Below are positions 36,682 through 49,500 of a DNA stretch of 64,000 nt, piece by piece. Origin of the DNA: Phyto melanocephala (lineage: Eukaryota; Arthropoda; Insecta; Diptera; Rhinophoridae); contig OW799233.1 in assembly GCA_941918925.1 (NCBI GenBank), positions 125,326,833 through 125,390,832 of the forward strand, in the 5' to 3' direction. The notes beneath the pieces are model-generated. The model worked only from the letters and a program-made list of their open reading frames with translations. It searched no databases and was not told the origin of the DNA. Each line of letters begins with the position of its first letter. Positions within the stretch are counted from its first letter, which is position 1. The position numbers and the translations under genes are program-made.

Positions 36682-37348
36682 TTTTTATACCCTTCACACA
36701 GTGAAAAAGGGTATATATAGGTTTGTCATTCCGTGTGAAATTTCTACAATTTTCATAAAGTATATACATATTTTCTGAAAGCGTATGAATAGGGGAGTCG
36801 ATCAAGCTCTGTCAGTCTGTCCGTGGGTATGCTGAAATAAACTTTTTGAAGCCCCCAGATCGCCTGGACCCGGGTGAGGTTTTTAAATATCAGAAATATT
36901 TTTGAGTAGATCGGTATTAAAAATCAGAAACATCGGTGAATAAACAACTGAGTTATAAGCACAAACCCACGGCCACCTCGTTTTTTTTAAACACAAAAAC
37001 AACATACATACATACAGACGTGGTATACTGGTTAGAGTAAACGTGGCAACGAACCCCAGCTGAGCCAAACAAAAACTTTTTTACTTTATTTTTTATTTTA
37101 TATATTATTTATATTTTTCTTATTTTTTTTATATATTTTTTTATTATTTTTTTTATATTTTTTTTAAAACACATACGTAAATTTATAATTTTACAATGGG
37201 ATGTTTTTATATGCGTATGTTTTTTATATGTATGTACGTTTTTAATATGAGATGAATGGTGATACAAACTATGTATTGTTACTGCGTGACTACACGTTGT
37301 GAAGGGTATAAAAGATTGGCATGGCCGAATATAGCACTCTTACTTGTT
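36682..37348 (+). mobile_element. DINE-like subfamily 1 copy
   Basis: TTTTTATACCCTTCACACAG to GCACTCTTACTTGTT. Contains the tract GTCAGTCTGTCCGTGG but lacks part of the GTCTGACCGTCTGTCC repeat and most of the T-rich region of copy b. Confidence 0.75.
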
Positions 37349-37369
37349 TTTTTCTTTAAATCGTTTGGT

Positions 37370-38365
37370 TATTATACGTGCATTGCGTATTAGTAAAAAA
37401 TTTGAAATGGAAAATTTGGAATGGAAATTTGGTAAGCTTCTCAGTTGCAAGGTGTTAGTTTTCGGGAAATTGCGAGAAGCTTAAGTCGATAAGTTATCCT
37501 CCGAACCCACGAGCAATATGTTTTTCAAATTATTGCCATTTATCACAAGCTGTCAAATTCAATTACAAAAAAAAAAAAAAAATTAAATGTTTTAACAACA
37601 CTAATACATAAGAAAATGCCGGTGAAAAAAAAAGCAAATAAAAATTAATATTGTTATTATAAAAAAAATAAGTTTTTAAAAATACATTTTTAAATATAAG
37701 TATAATGGCAAAATAATCGTTTTAATCTAGTGGCTTTGGTGAAATTTATTTTCACATATTTTTTGTAAAATTTTTATTTAAAGAACAATCTCCAGCAAAA
37801 TTTTTAATTTTATGTTTTAAGATATTTACGTGTTCTAGAGATACTAAAGTAATATGAGATCGTATTAAAATAACGTTTAAATTTTCACTAAATATTTTTG
37901 TAAAATAGTTTTGTTTGTAGATGATTTTTTCCGACGAATAAATATTAAGCTTAGACGGTCCGGATAGGTATAACTTCTACTGGGGAGATTTTCGCAAGGA
38001 ACTACGCTATTATCAGTGGTGGTTCTCTAATGCATCCTTTGGGGCGCACCCTTTGCCTATGTACCAAATTAATTCGACAGTACACACAATTTTTCTCCAG
38101 ACAGACTTGAAACATTTTTAAGAGAAATTGTAGAAAAAGATTATTATTCAGTAGGATTACGCCGTGTCAAATAACATACCACAATTGAAATTGGCAGCCT
38201 GTTCTCAAAACCAAAATTATATGGTAAATATATGGGTAATCATGCCACACGAAATGAGCATCATGGTACGATTAAAGATTTTAAAGTCGCTGTTATTGAT
38301 GCTTGGGGGACTATGGAAAATCGAGCTTATTTCAAACAATAGAGGCCCAACGCACTACTTATTTA
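37370..38365 (+). pseudogene. Tc3-like transposase remnant
   Basis: Near 37445-37500 a frame reads QGVSFREIARSLSR, a Tc1/Tc3 helix-turn-helix. Near 37920-38010 another reads FSDE then LDGPDRYNFYWGDFRKELRY, the catalytic-core neighbourhood of Tc3-like transposases. Stops and frame changes are frequent. The pogo-like element at 38368 inserted at its right end. Confidence 0.6.
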
Positions 38366-38619
38366 TACAGTGAACTCGCGATAACGTGACTAATTTTTAC
38401 CAAGGCAGTTCACATTTTCGAGTTTGTTTACGTTATCGAGAACCCAAATTTGAAACAAAAAATTACTCAATTTGATTGAAAAAATGATATATTAATAAGA
38501 AAAAATACTAAACACTATTTTAAATTAATTATTTTATTAATTTTTAATAACAAAAAATAAAATTTAATACATACATATGTATATATAATTTGCATTCGAT
38601 AAATAAAAAAAAAAAATAA

Positions 38620-39456
38620 TCTATATATATAAAAGTGAAACTCTGTGTGTGTGTGTTAGCTATAGACTTCGAAACTGTAAAACCGATCGGACTCAAACTT
38701 TGGCAAGTTGTTGTACACATACCAGGGAGTGTTTATGGGTGGAAAAAAGTGGGCCGGGCCACGCCCATAAAAATTAGTTATCAGTTTTAGCTACTTGCAC
38801 TTGACCGATTTTTCTAAAACGTTGCACACATATCGAGCTGTCATGACTAAACAATTTCGCGATAAGAAAAGTGGGCGGGGCCACGCCCCTAAAAAGTTTT
38901 AATTTTGAGGTACATGCACTGTACCGATTTTTCTGGAACTTTGCACACATACTAAGCTATCATAACCATATAATTTCGTGATTAGAAAAGTGGGCAGGGC
39001 CACGCCCATAAAAAAAGGTTATAATTATGAGGTACTTGCACCAGACCGATTTTTCTGAAACTTTGCACACATATCGAGCTGTCATGACTAAATAATTTCG
39101 TGATTAGAAAAGTGGGCAGTGCCATTTTGAGGTACTGTCACTGGACCGATTATTTTGAAACTTTGCACACATATTGAGCTGTTATGACTTTACAATTTCG
39201 TGATTAGAAAAGTGGGCAGGGCCACGCCCATAAAAACAATTATAATTTTGAGGTACTTGCGCTGGTCTGATTCTTCTGAAACTTTGCACATATATTGAGC
39301 TACTATGACTTTACAATTTCGTGATTAGAAAAGTGGGCAATGCCACGCCCATAAAAAAATTATAATTTTTAGCTTTTTGCACTTGAAATTCAATTAAAAT
39401 TCAGAATGCATTTTGATTCATTAAGGGGCGTAGCAACGCGCGCCGGGTTTGGCTAG
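38620..39456 (+). mobile_element. Helitron-like element, copy D
   Basis: A|TCTATATATATAAAAGTG to GCGCGCCGGGTTTGGCTAG|T, with about five GGGC-rich internal units of the type seen in copy C but opposite in orientation. Nested in the Tigger-like element. Confidence 0.88.
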
Positions 39457-39639
39457 TATAAAATAAAATAAAGGATACAAGAAATTCATATTTAATGAAC
39501 AAAAACAACAAAAAATAAACTAAAAATAACAGGGAATTTTGTTTGGTTGGATAATTAAAAATCAGTTAAATGAAGTTTAAGGGAAAATATCAGTAATTTT
39601 TTTTTTGTAAGTTCTTTGTTTCGCTATCTTTAAAATAGC

Positions 39640-40000
39640 TTTTCTTCAAGGTTTCTCAGCACTCTAATGTCACTTTGGTCTACCATCTCGTTTTCAGTCC
39701 ATATCAAAGCCTTATCCAAAGCTTCTACGGCTTCCTTGGATTTAATTGTAACTTCTGGCTGGAATATAATTGAGTCATCATCATCGTCGGTATCATTCTG
39801 AATTTCAATACTTTCTTTTGCTGTGCAATTTACTTCAGCATTGTTGTTCCAGTTTTTGACCGTGGAAAGAGTAACATCGATCTTTTTTTAAAGGAAGAAA
39901 CTGTTGCTTTAGCAACACTATATTTTCTTGCCAAGCCACTAACACTTAAGCCCTTTTGCAATAATTCAGGAATATCAACTTATCTTTTAAAGTTAACACC
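39640..40000 (-). pseudogene. pogo/Tigger transposase, N- and C-terminal remnants
   Basis: Minus strand about 39995-39885 reads IPELLQKGLSVSGLARKYSV and AKATVSSFKK, a pogo-like DNA-binding helix-turn-helix. From about 39845 to 39640 it reads IIFQPEVTIKSKEAVEALDK, then ALIWTENE and VLRNLEEKLF with a stop, matching the tail of Tigger-like transposases. The DDE core between is deleted. Confidence 0.7.
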
Positions 40001-40556
40001 TTAGGTTTTTATGATGACATTTTTCACTTTCGTGAATTAAAATTTTTTAATCACTTACAACATCTACGTAGCAATGTCAAAGAGCAACTAACAGGTCGAC
40101 GCATACATAAATGAAAATAAAACGTTAAATCATAAGTAAACAAACAAATAACATAAGTAAATAATAAATAATAATAATTCGGGGTTTTCCCATTTTAAAA
40201 CATATTAAAAATAATAAAAAAAAGTATACACGTTTTAGAGCTTTCAGATTATGTTCACGTTTTAAAATACTCTGTGGAATAATAAATTTGTTCATGTTTC
40301 TGAGACGTTTACGTTTTCGCGAGTTCACTGTAAATGATTTCTAGTTTTAATATGCTCTTAAGAATGCGGATATAAAACAGTGAAAAACAAGTGAATAAAT
40401 AAAGATTTTTGTTGCTTTAGTTATTTATGTATTTCTAATGATCTTTTAAATGGTATAATAGATTTTGGAACAACTATTTATATTACAATTTAATGAAATT
40501 AGAAAATGGAAAGCATAGAATTCATTTAAATTATTTTTTTTTATTTACCCATATTT

Positions 40557-41133
40557 TGTTTGGCGACGGCAATAGAAGTCAATCTTTTTTTAAATCCGTA
40601 TTTTCGTTGGCAATATTGCCACTGTCAACACATGTTTGGTATTTTAAAAAAAATTGATGTTAATGTTGCCCTCAATTGCCGTTGATATTGTTGTTTTTGG
40701 TTTTGGTGTCGTGCTGTGTACAAACTAAAATTTAAGAAGAATAAAGAAATTAAAGTAAAAAATTGACAAAATAAAATTTCCACCCCAACCAAAACTAACT
40801 TGCCAGAGTTTTTTTTTTATTTTTTTTTTTTATTTTAATTTAATGCACCCTTTTATTATTTTCACAAAACTTTTATTTTTATGGCAACAAATTTACAAAA
40901 AGTAGTAAACAAATAAATCAACTGACTTAGATATTAGATATGTGTTTCATATGTTATTAACATTATCGATAAACAGGCAACGTTGTCATAAGACTGTTTT
41001 TCCTAACAGTCAACAAAGTTTTCCTAACAGACAACATCAATACTAATTTGGTATTTCTTTACCAAATTAGTATTGATGTTGTCTTAAAGTGATATTGTCT
41101 CAAAATCAACGACGATGTTGACGTCGCCAAACA
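40557..41133. mobile_element. MITE with TIRs and a perfect internal hairpin
   Basis: Ends TGTTTGGCGACG (40557-40568) and its exact inverse (41122-41133). Inside, 41031-41053 and 41062-41084 are a perfect 23-bp inverted repeat (GACAACATCAATACTAATTT and its complement) around an 8-nt loop. Superfamily unknown; I could not find a TSD. Confidence 0.6.
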
Positions 41134-43535
41134 GAATAATTGTGATTAAATAACATTTTCTTTATGTTCATATTCTCTCATATTCTTTATAAGTTTTTCT
41201 TATGCTTTCTATATTCATTCTTTCTTTTATTTTGTTTTTTACTTATATGCACTATCAATATAATAATGCGATCATAATTAGTGCATCCATGCTAAACAGG
41301 CTACCCTCTGATGCATTAATGTTATTTTTAAAATCCGGGCAAAATTTATTTATAATATACATATGATCCTTGCAAAATATCGATATTCATAATATAAAAT
41401 ATGTATTTTTTTTTTATAATATATTAAACGATATAAGTATATCGATGTTTTTTTATTTCACATATTAAGTTCTGTATAAAAATACCCCAATTTTAGCAAT
41501 TAATTTAATTAGAAACTCTGTATAAAAAGCGCCATCTCTTGTACAAACAGAAGTTGCTAAATACGACATTGCCAATAATTGATAACGATAAATCATGGTA
41601 TTGCCAGAGTAAAAATCGTTAATTTTAATGGAACGAAATGTGAAAATTGTTACCTACATGCAATTAATTGAATAAAATACATTTTTTAGCCCCAGATTTT
41701 TTTCCCTGTACTTACTGTATAGTCAAATATTAATAAATCTTTATACTGCAGGCATATATAGTTTTTTTTAGTATTTTATTTTCAAATAGTTTTATTATTT
41801 TGAAATTATTTGGTGTTTGTTTTAAACTGTTATTATTGCTATTTGTTATTTTTAGTAAAACATTTGTCATTTTAAAACTTTGTTTTATTGGACTTTTGAA
41901 TTCTTTTTATTATATTATTTATAAATATAATTTGTTTTAAAAAAATACATATGATTTTATCAATTTCAATTTAGTTTGTTTTTTTGTTACCATATTAATA
42001 GTTGAGTAAAGCTTTAAATTTTACCACTTGTAATCAGAGTTAAAAATTGTTTTGTTGATTTGTTTTTTATTATTATTATTTTTGTTTTCAATCCTTGTTT
42101 AATTTTAAAGATTTTCTTTATATCAAGCATTACAAATTCCAATATACTATATGTATACATGTCTATTAAGTGTATAATGTTAAGCAAAATATCTCTGTAT
42201 ATATACATATACATGTTCTATATATGTACATATGTATGTATGTATAAATAATTAAAAATTATATAAGGCTGTCATTTTTGCGATTTGTATTAAAGTAAAT
42301 TTTTAATTTATTTATCGATTAAAGGCCATTTTTTTATAAGAAAAATATTATAAAAAGCAAATTATTTGTGGATTTTAGGTATGTAGTATTATTTTTACAG
42401 CTTTTCTTTTATAGATTATTTAAAAATATCACAACTCCTGGCTTTTTTACTGATTTTATTTTTCTTATATTAATTATTAAAACCATGTTTTGTATTGAAT
42501 TTTTGTAATTTATTTAGCTTTTAAATTATTTAATAAATAATTTTTAATAATTGCACATAGAAAAAATTAATGAAAATAATAACATGAATACGAAAAGACA
42601 ATAACGGGAAATTGAAATAATAACAGCAAACAAGTTTAAATACTTAATACAATTATTTTCTTTTTTAACTTTGTTCAAAAACAATAATTGTTTTAACTTA
42701 AATTGTGTGTTTCATATAAAAGAAAAATACAATTGGTGCATTCACAAGAAGTCCTATGTTTTGTATTGTTATAATGTCATTATTTCCTAAATTAAAAAAA
42801 AAAAAAACAATAAGACGTATTGTATTTTTGATTGTAAAATTTTTAAGCCTTTTTAATATTTTTTTTTTTAAATTATGACATTATGACGTCCTGTGAGTTT
42901 ATCAAATACAAATATTTAATATAATTTTGTTATGATTTATGTATGTTTGTATGATGCATGTGTTTTTTTTATTTGTTTTTAATTGTAAAATAATTAAAAA
43001 TAATAATACAGCATGAAAAGTATGTACATACATATCTATGTATGTATGTAGTATGTGGTAAAAAATAATTGTTTTTGCATTCATGTTAGATAATGTTTTT
43101 TTCGTTCTTCTTTTTTTTTTTGTTTTTGACAAAAAGGTAAAAAAAATTAAATACTAAATAAACGTTATTAAAACTTTTAAAAATTTTTTTGATTATCTTC
43201 AATTTAATGTTTACTATATTGTTACAACTTTAAGAAAATTTTTATAAAATTGCAATAAAAAGTATCTAGGAAAATTTGCTTAGTAATAGTATATAATCAA
43301 TAATAAAAAACATTACATTTAATTTTTCGTTTTGTTAAAAAAAAAAAAAAAATACATCCACGCACTTTAAAAAAGTTAATTTGATTTTCTTTAAGAATTT
43401 TATTATTATTATTAATTTATTTCTTAATAGTTTAAAGTTTTATTATTTTTTTAAGACCAGCTTCGTTTGCACTCTTTCCCATCTCGCAGGTGTTTATGCT
43501 CTTATTTTCATTCGATGCGTTTTTTGCATTTATTG
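41134..43535. other. kay 3' flank; no gene seen
   Basis: About 2.4 kb of very AT-rich sequence downstream of the kay stop, probably including a long 3' UTR. Contains TATG/CATA microsatellite patches (about 42215-42245 and 43015-43050). Confidence 0.45.
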
Positions 43536-46500
43536 TTATAAACTAACTAACTTGGAGGGCTCACTAGTGGGTGTCACCATTTCCAAGGGATGTTTGTTCT
43601 GTGAGGAACAATTGGGTACTAAGGGACCGGAGACCGGTGTTAGGCCAGTTCCACCATCCATCAGAGAGTCAAAATTAAACATACCCGTTGAAGGCGTCTG
43701 AATGGCTACACCATTGATATCTGTAGGCGGCTTATTGTCGTTGACATTCAACCCTAAATTTTGGGTCAAATTTCGTGGTAATGTTGGCAACGAATTGGGA
43801 CGTTGTTTTGAATTTGGTTTTGTCAACGGAGCACTGAGTGATGGATTGTTAGAGTACATGGAACCAAAGCTAATTGGAGCTGTTGTTACCATGGGGGTGT
43901 TTAGTGAAGCCGAAGCGGCCGCCAAAGAAGCAGAGAGTGTGGCAACATTTGGTAAAGGCGGTGGTATCATGGGATTATTGTTGGTTAATAATAATCTTTT
44001 TGGCGAAGGTGGACCATCTTGGTCTAAAGATGAGTTTGAGTCTAGGGCTGAGTCTAGCGGTTCAGCTTTAATTTGAGCTAATAATTGATCATTCAATACT
44101 GGTTTCAAGTCCAAAGGAGAAATACTTCTAGCTGTTGTGGCCAAGCTGGTATCGAGGCCAGTGATATTATCATTAGCGGTCGATGTGGTAGTAGGCATTA
44201 GACCATCGAATGTATTAACGGATAAAATATCTGCCCCACCAACTCTTTGGCAGGTTGGACGGTGTGCTTCTAAAAGGAATTCTAAGTCTTGTTTGGTACC
44301 GTTCAAAGTCTCGATTTGCTTTTGTAACTCTTCACGTTTCTTTTCCAACATTTGCACCTCTTCGGTTAGTTCGTTTGTTTGGTCCACTCTACGCTTGCGA
44401 CATCTGGCGGCCGCTAACTTGTTGCGCTCTCTTCGAATACGTCTCTTCTCCTCTTCTTCGGGCGTTATATTACTGTTATTGGCTGGGCGACGTCCACCGC
44501 CACGCCGAGTAGGGGTAGCTGTTGTGGCACTTGATGAGGTATTATTGTTGTTATTACCAGAATTTGATATTTTGGCTGCTGCTGTTGCCACAGCTAAGGC
44601 AGCCAAATTGACTGTTGTGAAATCGTTCGTTGCTGACGAATTGGAATTATTAAGGGTATGCACACTTAAGCCATTTAGGCCATTTTGAAATGAGATCGTA
44701 TCTGTGGCTGCACTTGCTGTAAAAAAGTATATAAAAAAAAACTTATTTTAGAAATCTTCAGACACTTGTTGCCTTTATTTGTATAGTACTTACAAGTATC
44801 TGTTGTAGCCATAGAATTATCTTCATTTAAATGATTTCCCGTCCATGATTCCTGAGAATTTTCCGAATCTGTCATATTCGCATAGTCCGGCAAACTAGCA
44901 CCGGCACTTATGTCACCCAAATACACATTATTCAATGTTGTATTTGGTGATATACCAGCAACTGATGTTGCAGTTGTCGTTAATATGGTATTATTGTTAT
45001 TATTTGTTGTATTCGTTGTAGTTGTTGTTGTTGTAGCATTGTAAGAACCCAATGGTGGTGGTATAAATCCGGCCTGATATGGTGCATTTATTGGCTCGCT
45101 AGTTAACTGTATAAACGATTCTTCTATACTCTTGAGCGTTGTAGGTGTTAAGGTGGGCGTGGTCAAAGTAGGTACACCTGTTTGCATGCATTCCATTGAA
45201 ACGAGCTGTAAAAGTGGACAAGTTTGAAAAGTTATTTTATTGCATTTGTGAAAAGTACAAATCTACGCTTTAAATTTAACTTTTATTTGGTAGGCATTTG
45301 TTTAAAGAAAGCCTTTTTTAAACTGGAATGTTTGTGTTTGTTTAAAATTTTTTAAGTTTAAAGTTGTGCAGATAATTTTCGGAAAAAGTTAAATTGATAA
45401 AATAGATAGATGAACATTCAGAAAATTTTTTGTAATAAAATTTTGGGATAACAATGATTTTTTTTTAACGTTAGATTACACAAGATAACAGATTTTGGTT
45501 TCTGATTTTAAATCAACAATTTAATTTACAACCCTAGTTGTATTGTACTATTGGTACTGTTTTTGCATGTGTTTAGAGTATTGTATGTTTGTTGTTGTTA
45601 ATTTTCATTGAAACATTTTGTATAACAATATTATTTTATTTCATATGCTGTTGTATTGTATTCATACAGGGATGGAAAATGTTACCCACATTTTTTGTTG
45701 ATTTTTTTTTATCTTTGCTACAATTTTTTACTTAAAATTATTAAAATATTGACGTTTATACAAAAGAAATTGTGTTCACTCTATAACTGTATTTCAATAG
45801 ACGACACAGAATATAAAACGGGGTTGTGAATCATATATTTTTTAACATCAGCTATTTTTTCAAACTGTATTATTCTGATAAATTTTTGTGTAAGTTTAAT
45901 TCAAACTATTTTTGTAATATCTATGACGTTTAAGCCACGTTTGAAAAATTAGATTTATCTGCTGTTTTTATAATCTGAACGATCGTTTAAATGTTTTTTT
46001 GTTATTGTAACAATTTCACTCAAAATGATCACCCAAAGCGATCGCTAGGATTATATCAACATATATGTAAGTGTGTCAAACTTCATTATAAAAGTGTATT
46101 TTAATTTTCTTATACCATATACCACTGTATATACCTATAGCTTTGTCATTTTGTTGTAATTTCTACAATATTCATTTCCGACCACATATAGTATATACCT
46201 ATACATATGTATTTTCTGAAAGCTTATGAATGGGGGAGTGAATTGAGCAATACCAGTATGTCCGTGTGTTGGTTGAAATAAACTTGAAAGTAACCACACA
46301 ATTTGGGCATCAAATTAAAAGGCTTGACTATCACAATATAAAAAAGTAAATTGGCGGACAGTAAATTTATATATGGAACCCCCTCAATATGGTTATCAAA
46401 TGAAATGACTTGACCAGTAAGATACAATAAATTATAAAAAAGTAAAAATCAAAAATGGCTTCCTTAATAAAATGGCAGTATAAAATCCAAGATGGCGTCT

Positions 46501-49500
46501 TAAACAAAAATCGCGAAAATTTTTTCTTAACCCCATCAACATGGGTATGAAATGACAGGGCTTGACTAATAGAAAACAGCTAATTATGTAAAAATTAATA
46601 ATCAAAGATGTTGTCGGAAATAATTAGGCAAAATGGATTATAACTTTTATATATTTTATAATTTTAAATCTACTCTAAGCAACAATGTGGTCACTATACC
46701 TATGCACATGATGGTAAAGGGTATTTTCAGATTCGGCACGAAATATTGCATTCTTTCTTGTTAATTGTTAATTGTTACTTGTAAATATACCTTGTATTGC
46801 TCCTGGAGCAATACTATGATAACTGGTATCCCCTTGTGATGACATACTATTTTTTTAACATTAAAACAAACATTGTATAAAGAAAATTTTGGAAAATCCT
46901 ATTAAAGAAAATTTCTCGATGAGCACATTAATATTTTTGCAATAAAAATTTTGATTTTTCTTTAAATTGGATTTATTTGATAATTGATACGATTCTTATC
47001 ATTTGAGTTTGGGTTAAAAAATTTTATTGTGTTTTATTCGCCTGTGTTCTACATTCCGAGTGAATTTAAATCACTCGGAATTGCCATGAAATTGTTGTTA
47101 TAAACAATAACACTACAATGGCAATGGTGATTTAATTTCACTCGGAATGCAGAACACAGGCGACTATTTCAAAATTACCAGTGTTTTTACGATAATTGAA
47201 TAAGTCTGTGAAACGTTCTTTTATGGAGAATAGTTTTTATATGAAATTTATATATAAATAAAATTAATAAAAAAAGTTTATATACATAAATATATTTATA
47301 CCGTCTTTTATTCCTTAGGAGTGTGACTTTTGAAAAAATTTTACAAATTTGAACTTTTTGGTTCCTTAAATTTTTTTATTGCATTTTGAAAACAAAAAAT
47401 TTGACAAATTTTGCAGGAAAATTTGTTTTTTTCGCCATTAAATTTTTAATAACTCCGAAACAGTAATAGCTAGAAAAGAAATGTGTGTGGTTAGTTTAAG
47501 CAGAATTTTCCGGTGAATCTTCTGATTCTCCTGCTATTAAAATTGGAGAACCTGTTTTCAAGTTATGACAAAATATATTTGGCAAACCCAACGATTTAGG
47601 GGGTGAAATATGCCACGCCTTTAAAAGAAAATCCTTACGTACTAGAGAAAAACGGAAAACAGATTTGAATTAAGGGCATCAAAATCCATATAGTCCACAT
47701 ACTTTTATTTCTATGAGAGACTAAAAAATTGTAAGCTTATAAGCTTTGTAAGTTCTATAAAAAATATTTTTTTTATAAATGAATTTGGCAAAATTTTATA
47801 AACAAAACAATATGGGTACTCACAAAGGGTAGTGCAAACTGTGCAAACGATGCAAATGATTGCAAAAATGCACAATTTTTTTAACACAACAACAAAATGC
47901 AAGGCGAATTCAATAAGGTGAACTTATAAGATCAGCTGATCATCAGCTGTTGACTACTTTTAGGGACCACTTGTCAAATTTTTGTGTTTGTGTGTGTTTT
48001 TTTATTGTTGACATTTGTGAGCGGTGTTGTATTTAAAATTACAAAAATTTTAAAAAATTGTGAAAAACTGTAAAAAATTGTAAAGAATTTGCAAGCAAAA
48101 GTTGTAAAAAAGATTAAAAAAATTGTGAGCTAATTGTGTTGTTAACTTTTTAATTGTTAAAAATTTGTAAACAAACGTTGGTTTTCCTTATAAGTATTTG
48201 TGAATTTGGCAACAACTTTTTGACATATCATTTTGTTTTACACTAACAAAATATACGTTGTATTTTTATACCCTTCACACAGTGAAAAAGGGTATATATA
48301 GGTTTGTCATTCCGTGTGAAATTTCTACAATTTTCATTTCCGACCCCATAAAGTATATATTTTATGAAAGCTTATGAATAGGGGAGTCGATTAAGCCCTG
48401 TCAGTCTGTCCGTCTGACCGTCTGTCCGTGTGTATGTTGAAATCAACTTTTTGAAGCCCCCCGACATAGGTTGGACCCGGGTAAGGTATTAAAATATCAG
48501 AAATATTCGGGAGTAGATCGCTATTGAAAATCAGAAACATCGGTACATAAACAACTGAGATATGAGCAAAAACCCACGACCACCTCGGTTTTTTTTTTCA
48601 CAAAAACAACATTACAACAACAACATACATACATACAAACGTGTATACTGGTTAGAGAAAACGTGGCATCGAATCCCAGCTGAGCCAAAAAAAATTTTTT
48701 TTTTAATTTTCTTAAAAATTTTTTTTTAATTTTTTTTTTTATTTTTTTTTTATTTTTTATTTAATATATTATTTATATTTTTATTATTATTTTTTTTTTA
48801 ATTTTTTTTTTTATTTTTTGTTTGTTTTATATGTGTATATTATATATATAATAATTTTTTTTTTTAATTTTTTTTTTTTTAAATTTTTTTTTTTTTTTTA
48901 ATTTTTTTTTTTTTTTTTAATTTTTTTTTTTTTTTTGTTTTTTTAACATACATACGTGTACGTATTTCATATGGGATGAATGGTGATACAAGCAACTGTT
49001 ATTGCATGACTACACGTTGTGAAGGGTATATAAGATTCGGCATGGCCGAATATAGCATTCTTACTTGTTTCACTTTGTAGTTGTTTTATCGACAAGTTCA
49101 CCTTATTGAATTCGCCTTGACAAAATGTATGCATTTGCAATTTGCTTTACTTAACTTCTTTTGCACCATAAAAAGCTTGAGCGAAATTGGCTGTGTACAT
49201 ATGCTCAGAAGCAAATAAGTGACAACTGCTGTTTTAGACATTTCAACCGCCATTAATTTTGTGTAAAAGAGAACTAAAATTACAAGCATTTCCTTTTAGT
49301 AACAATAAACTAAAAAAAATATATTGTTTTGAAAAAAAAAGAATGAATAAACAAAATTTTGTGAGTAACCTGTTTCAAGCCTTTTTCAATAAATATGTAT
49401 TTGGAATTATAAAAGGAGGCTCCCAATCTATCGTAATATGCACAGCAAATTTGCTCTGTGCAAATTTGCACAGGTTCAATCATGAGTACCCTTAATACAA

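Larger units (their letters stand above)
38368..40330 (-). mobile_element. pogo/Tigger-type DNA transposon derivative hosting a Helitron
   Basis: TIR CAGTGAACTCGCGATAACG at the left end and CAGTGAACTCGCGAAAACG inverted at the right, each flanked by TA (38366-38367 and 40331-40332). Own sequence is about 1.1 kb; the Helitron-like copy D (38620-39456) accounts for the rest. Remnants of the transposase are on the minus strand (see next entry). Confidence 0.85.

Noticed and set aside
38164..38373. 69-aa plus-strand frame beside the Tigger-like element
   Set aside because: Overlaps the decayed Tc3-like remnant and shows no independent protein signature.
42215..42245. TATG/ACAT microsatellites as regulatory sites
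   Set aside because: Simple repeats common across the window; no specific evidence.
43702..44688. Plus-strand reading frames over the kay bZIP exon
   Set aside because: Antisense of a clearly conserved bZIP exon; no independent homology.
46791..46845. Alternative kay first exon beginning [11 protein letters not shown]
   Set aside because: The candidate donor (CAAG|GTATAT) leaves phase 1, which does not fit the phase-0 acceptor of the next kay exon. Could be non-coding; unsupported.
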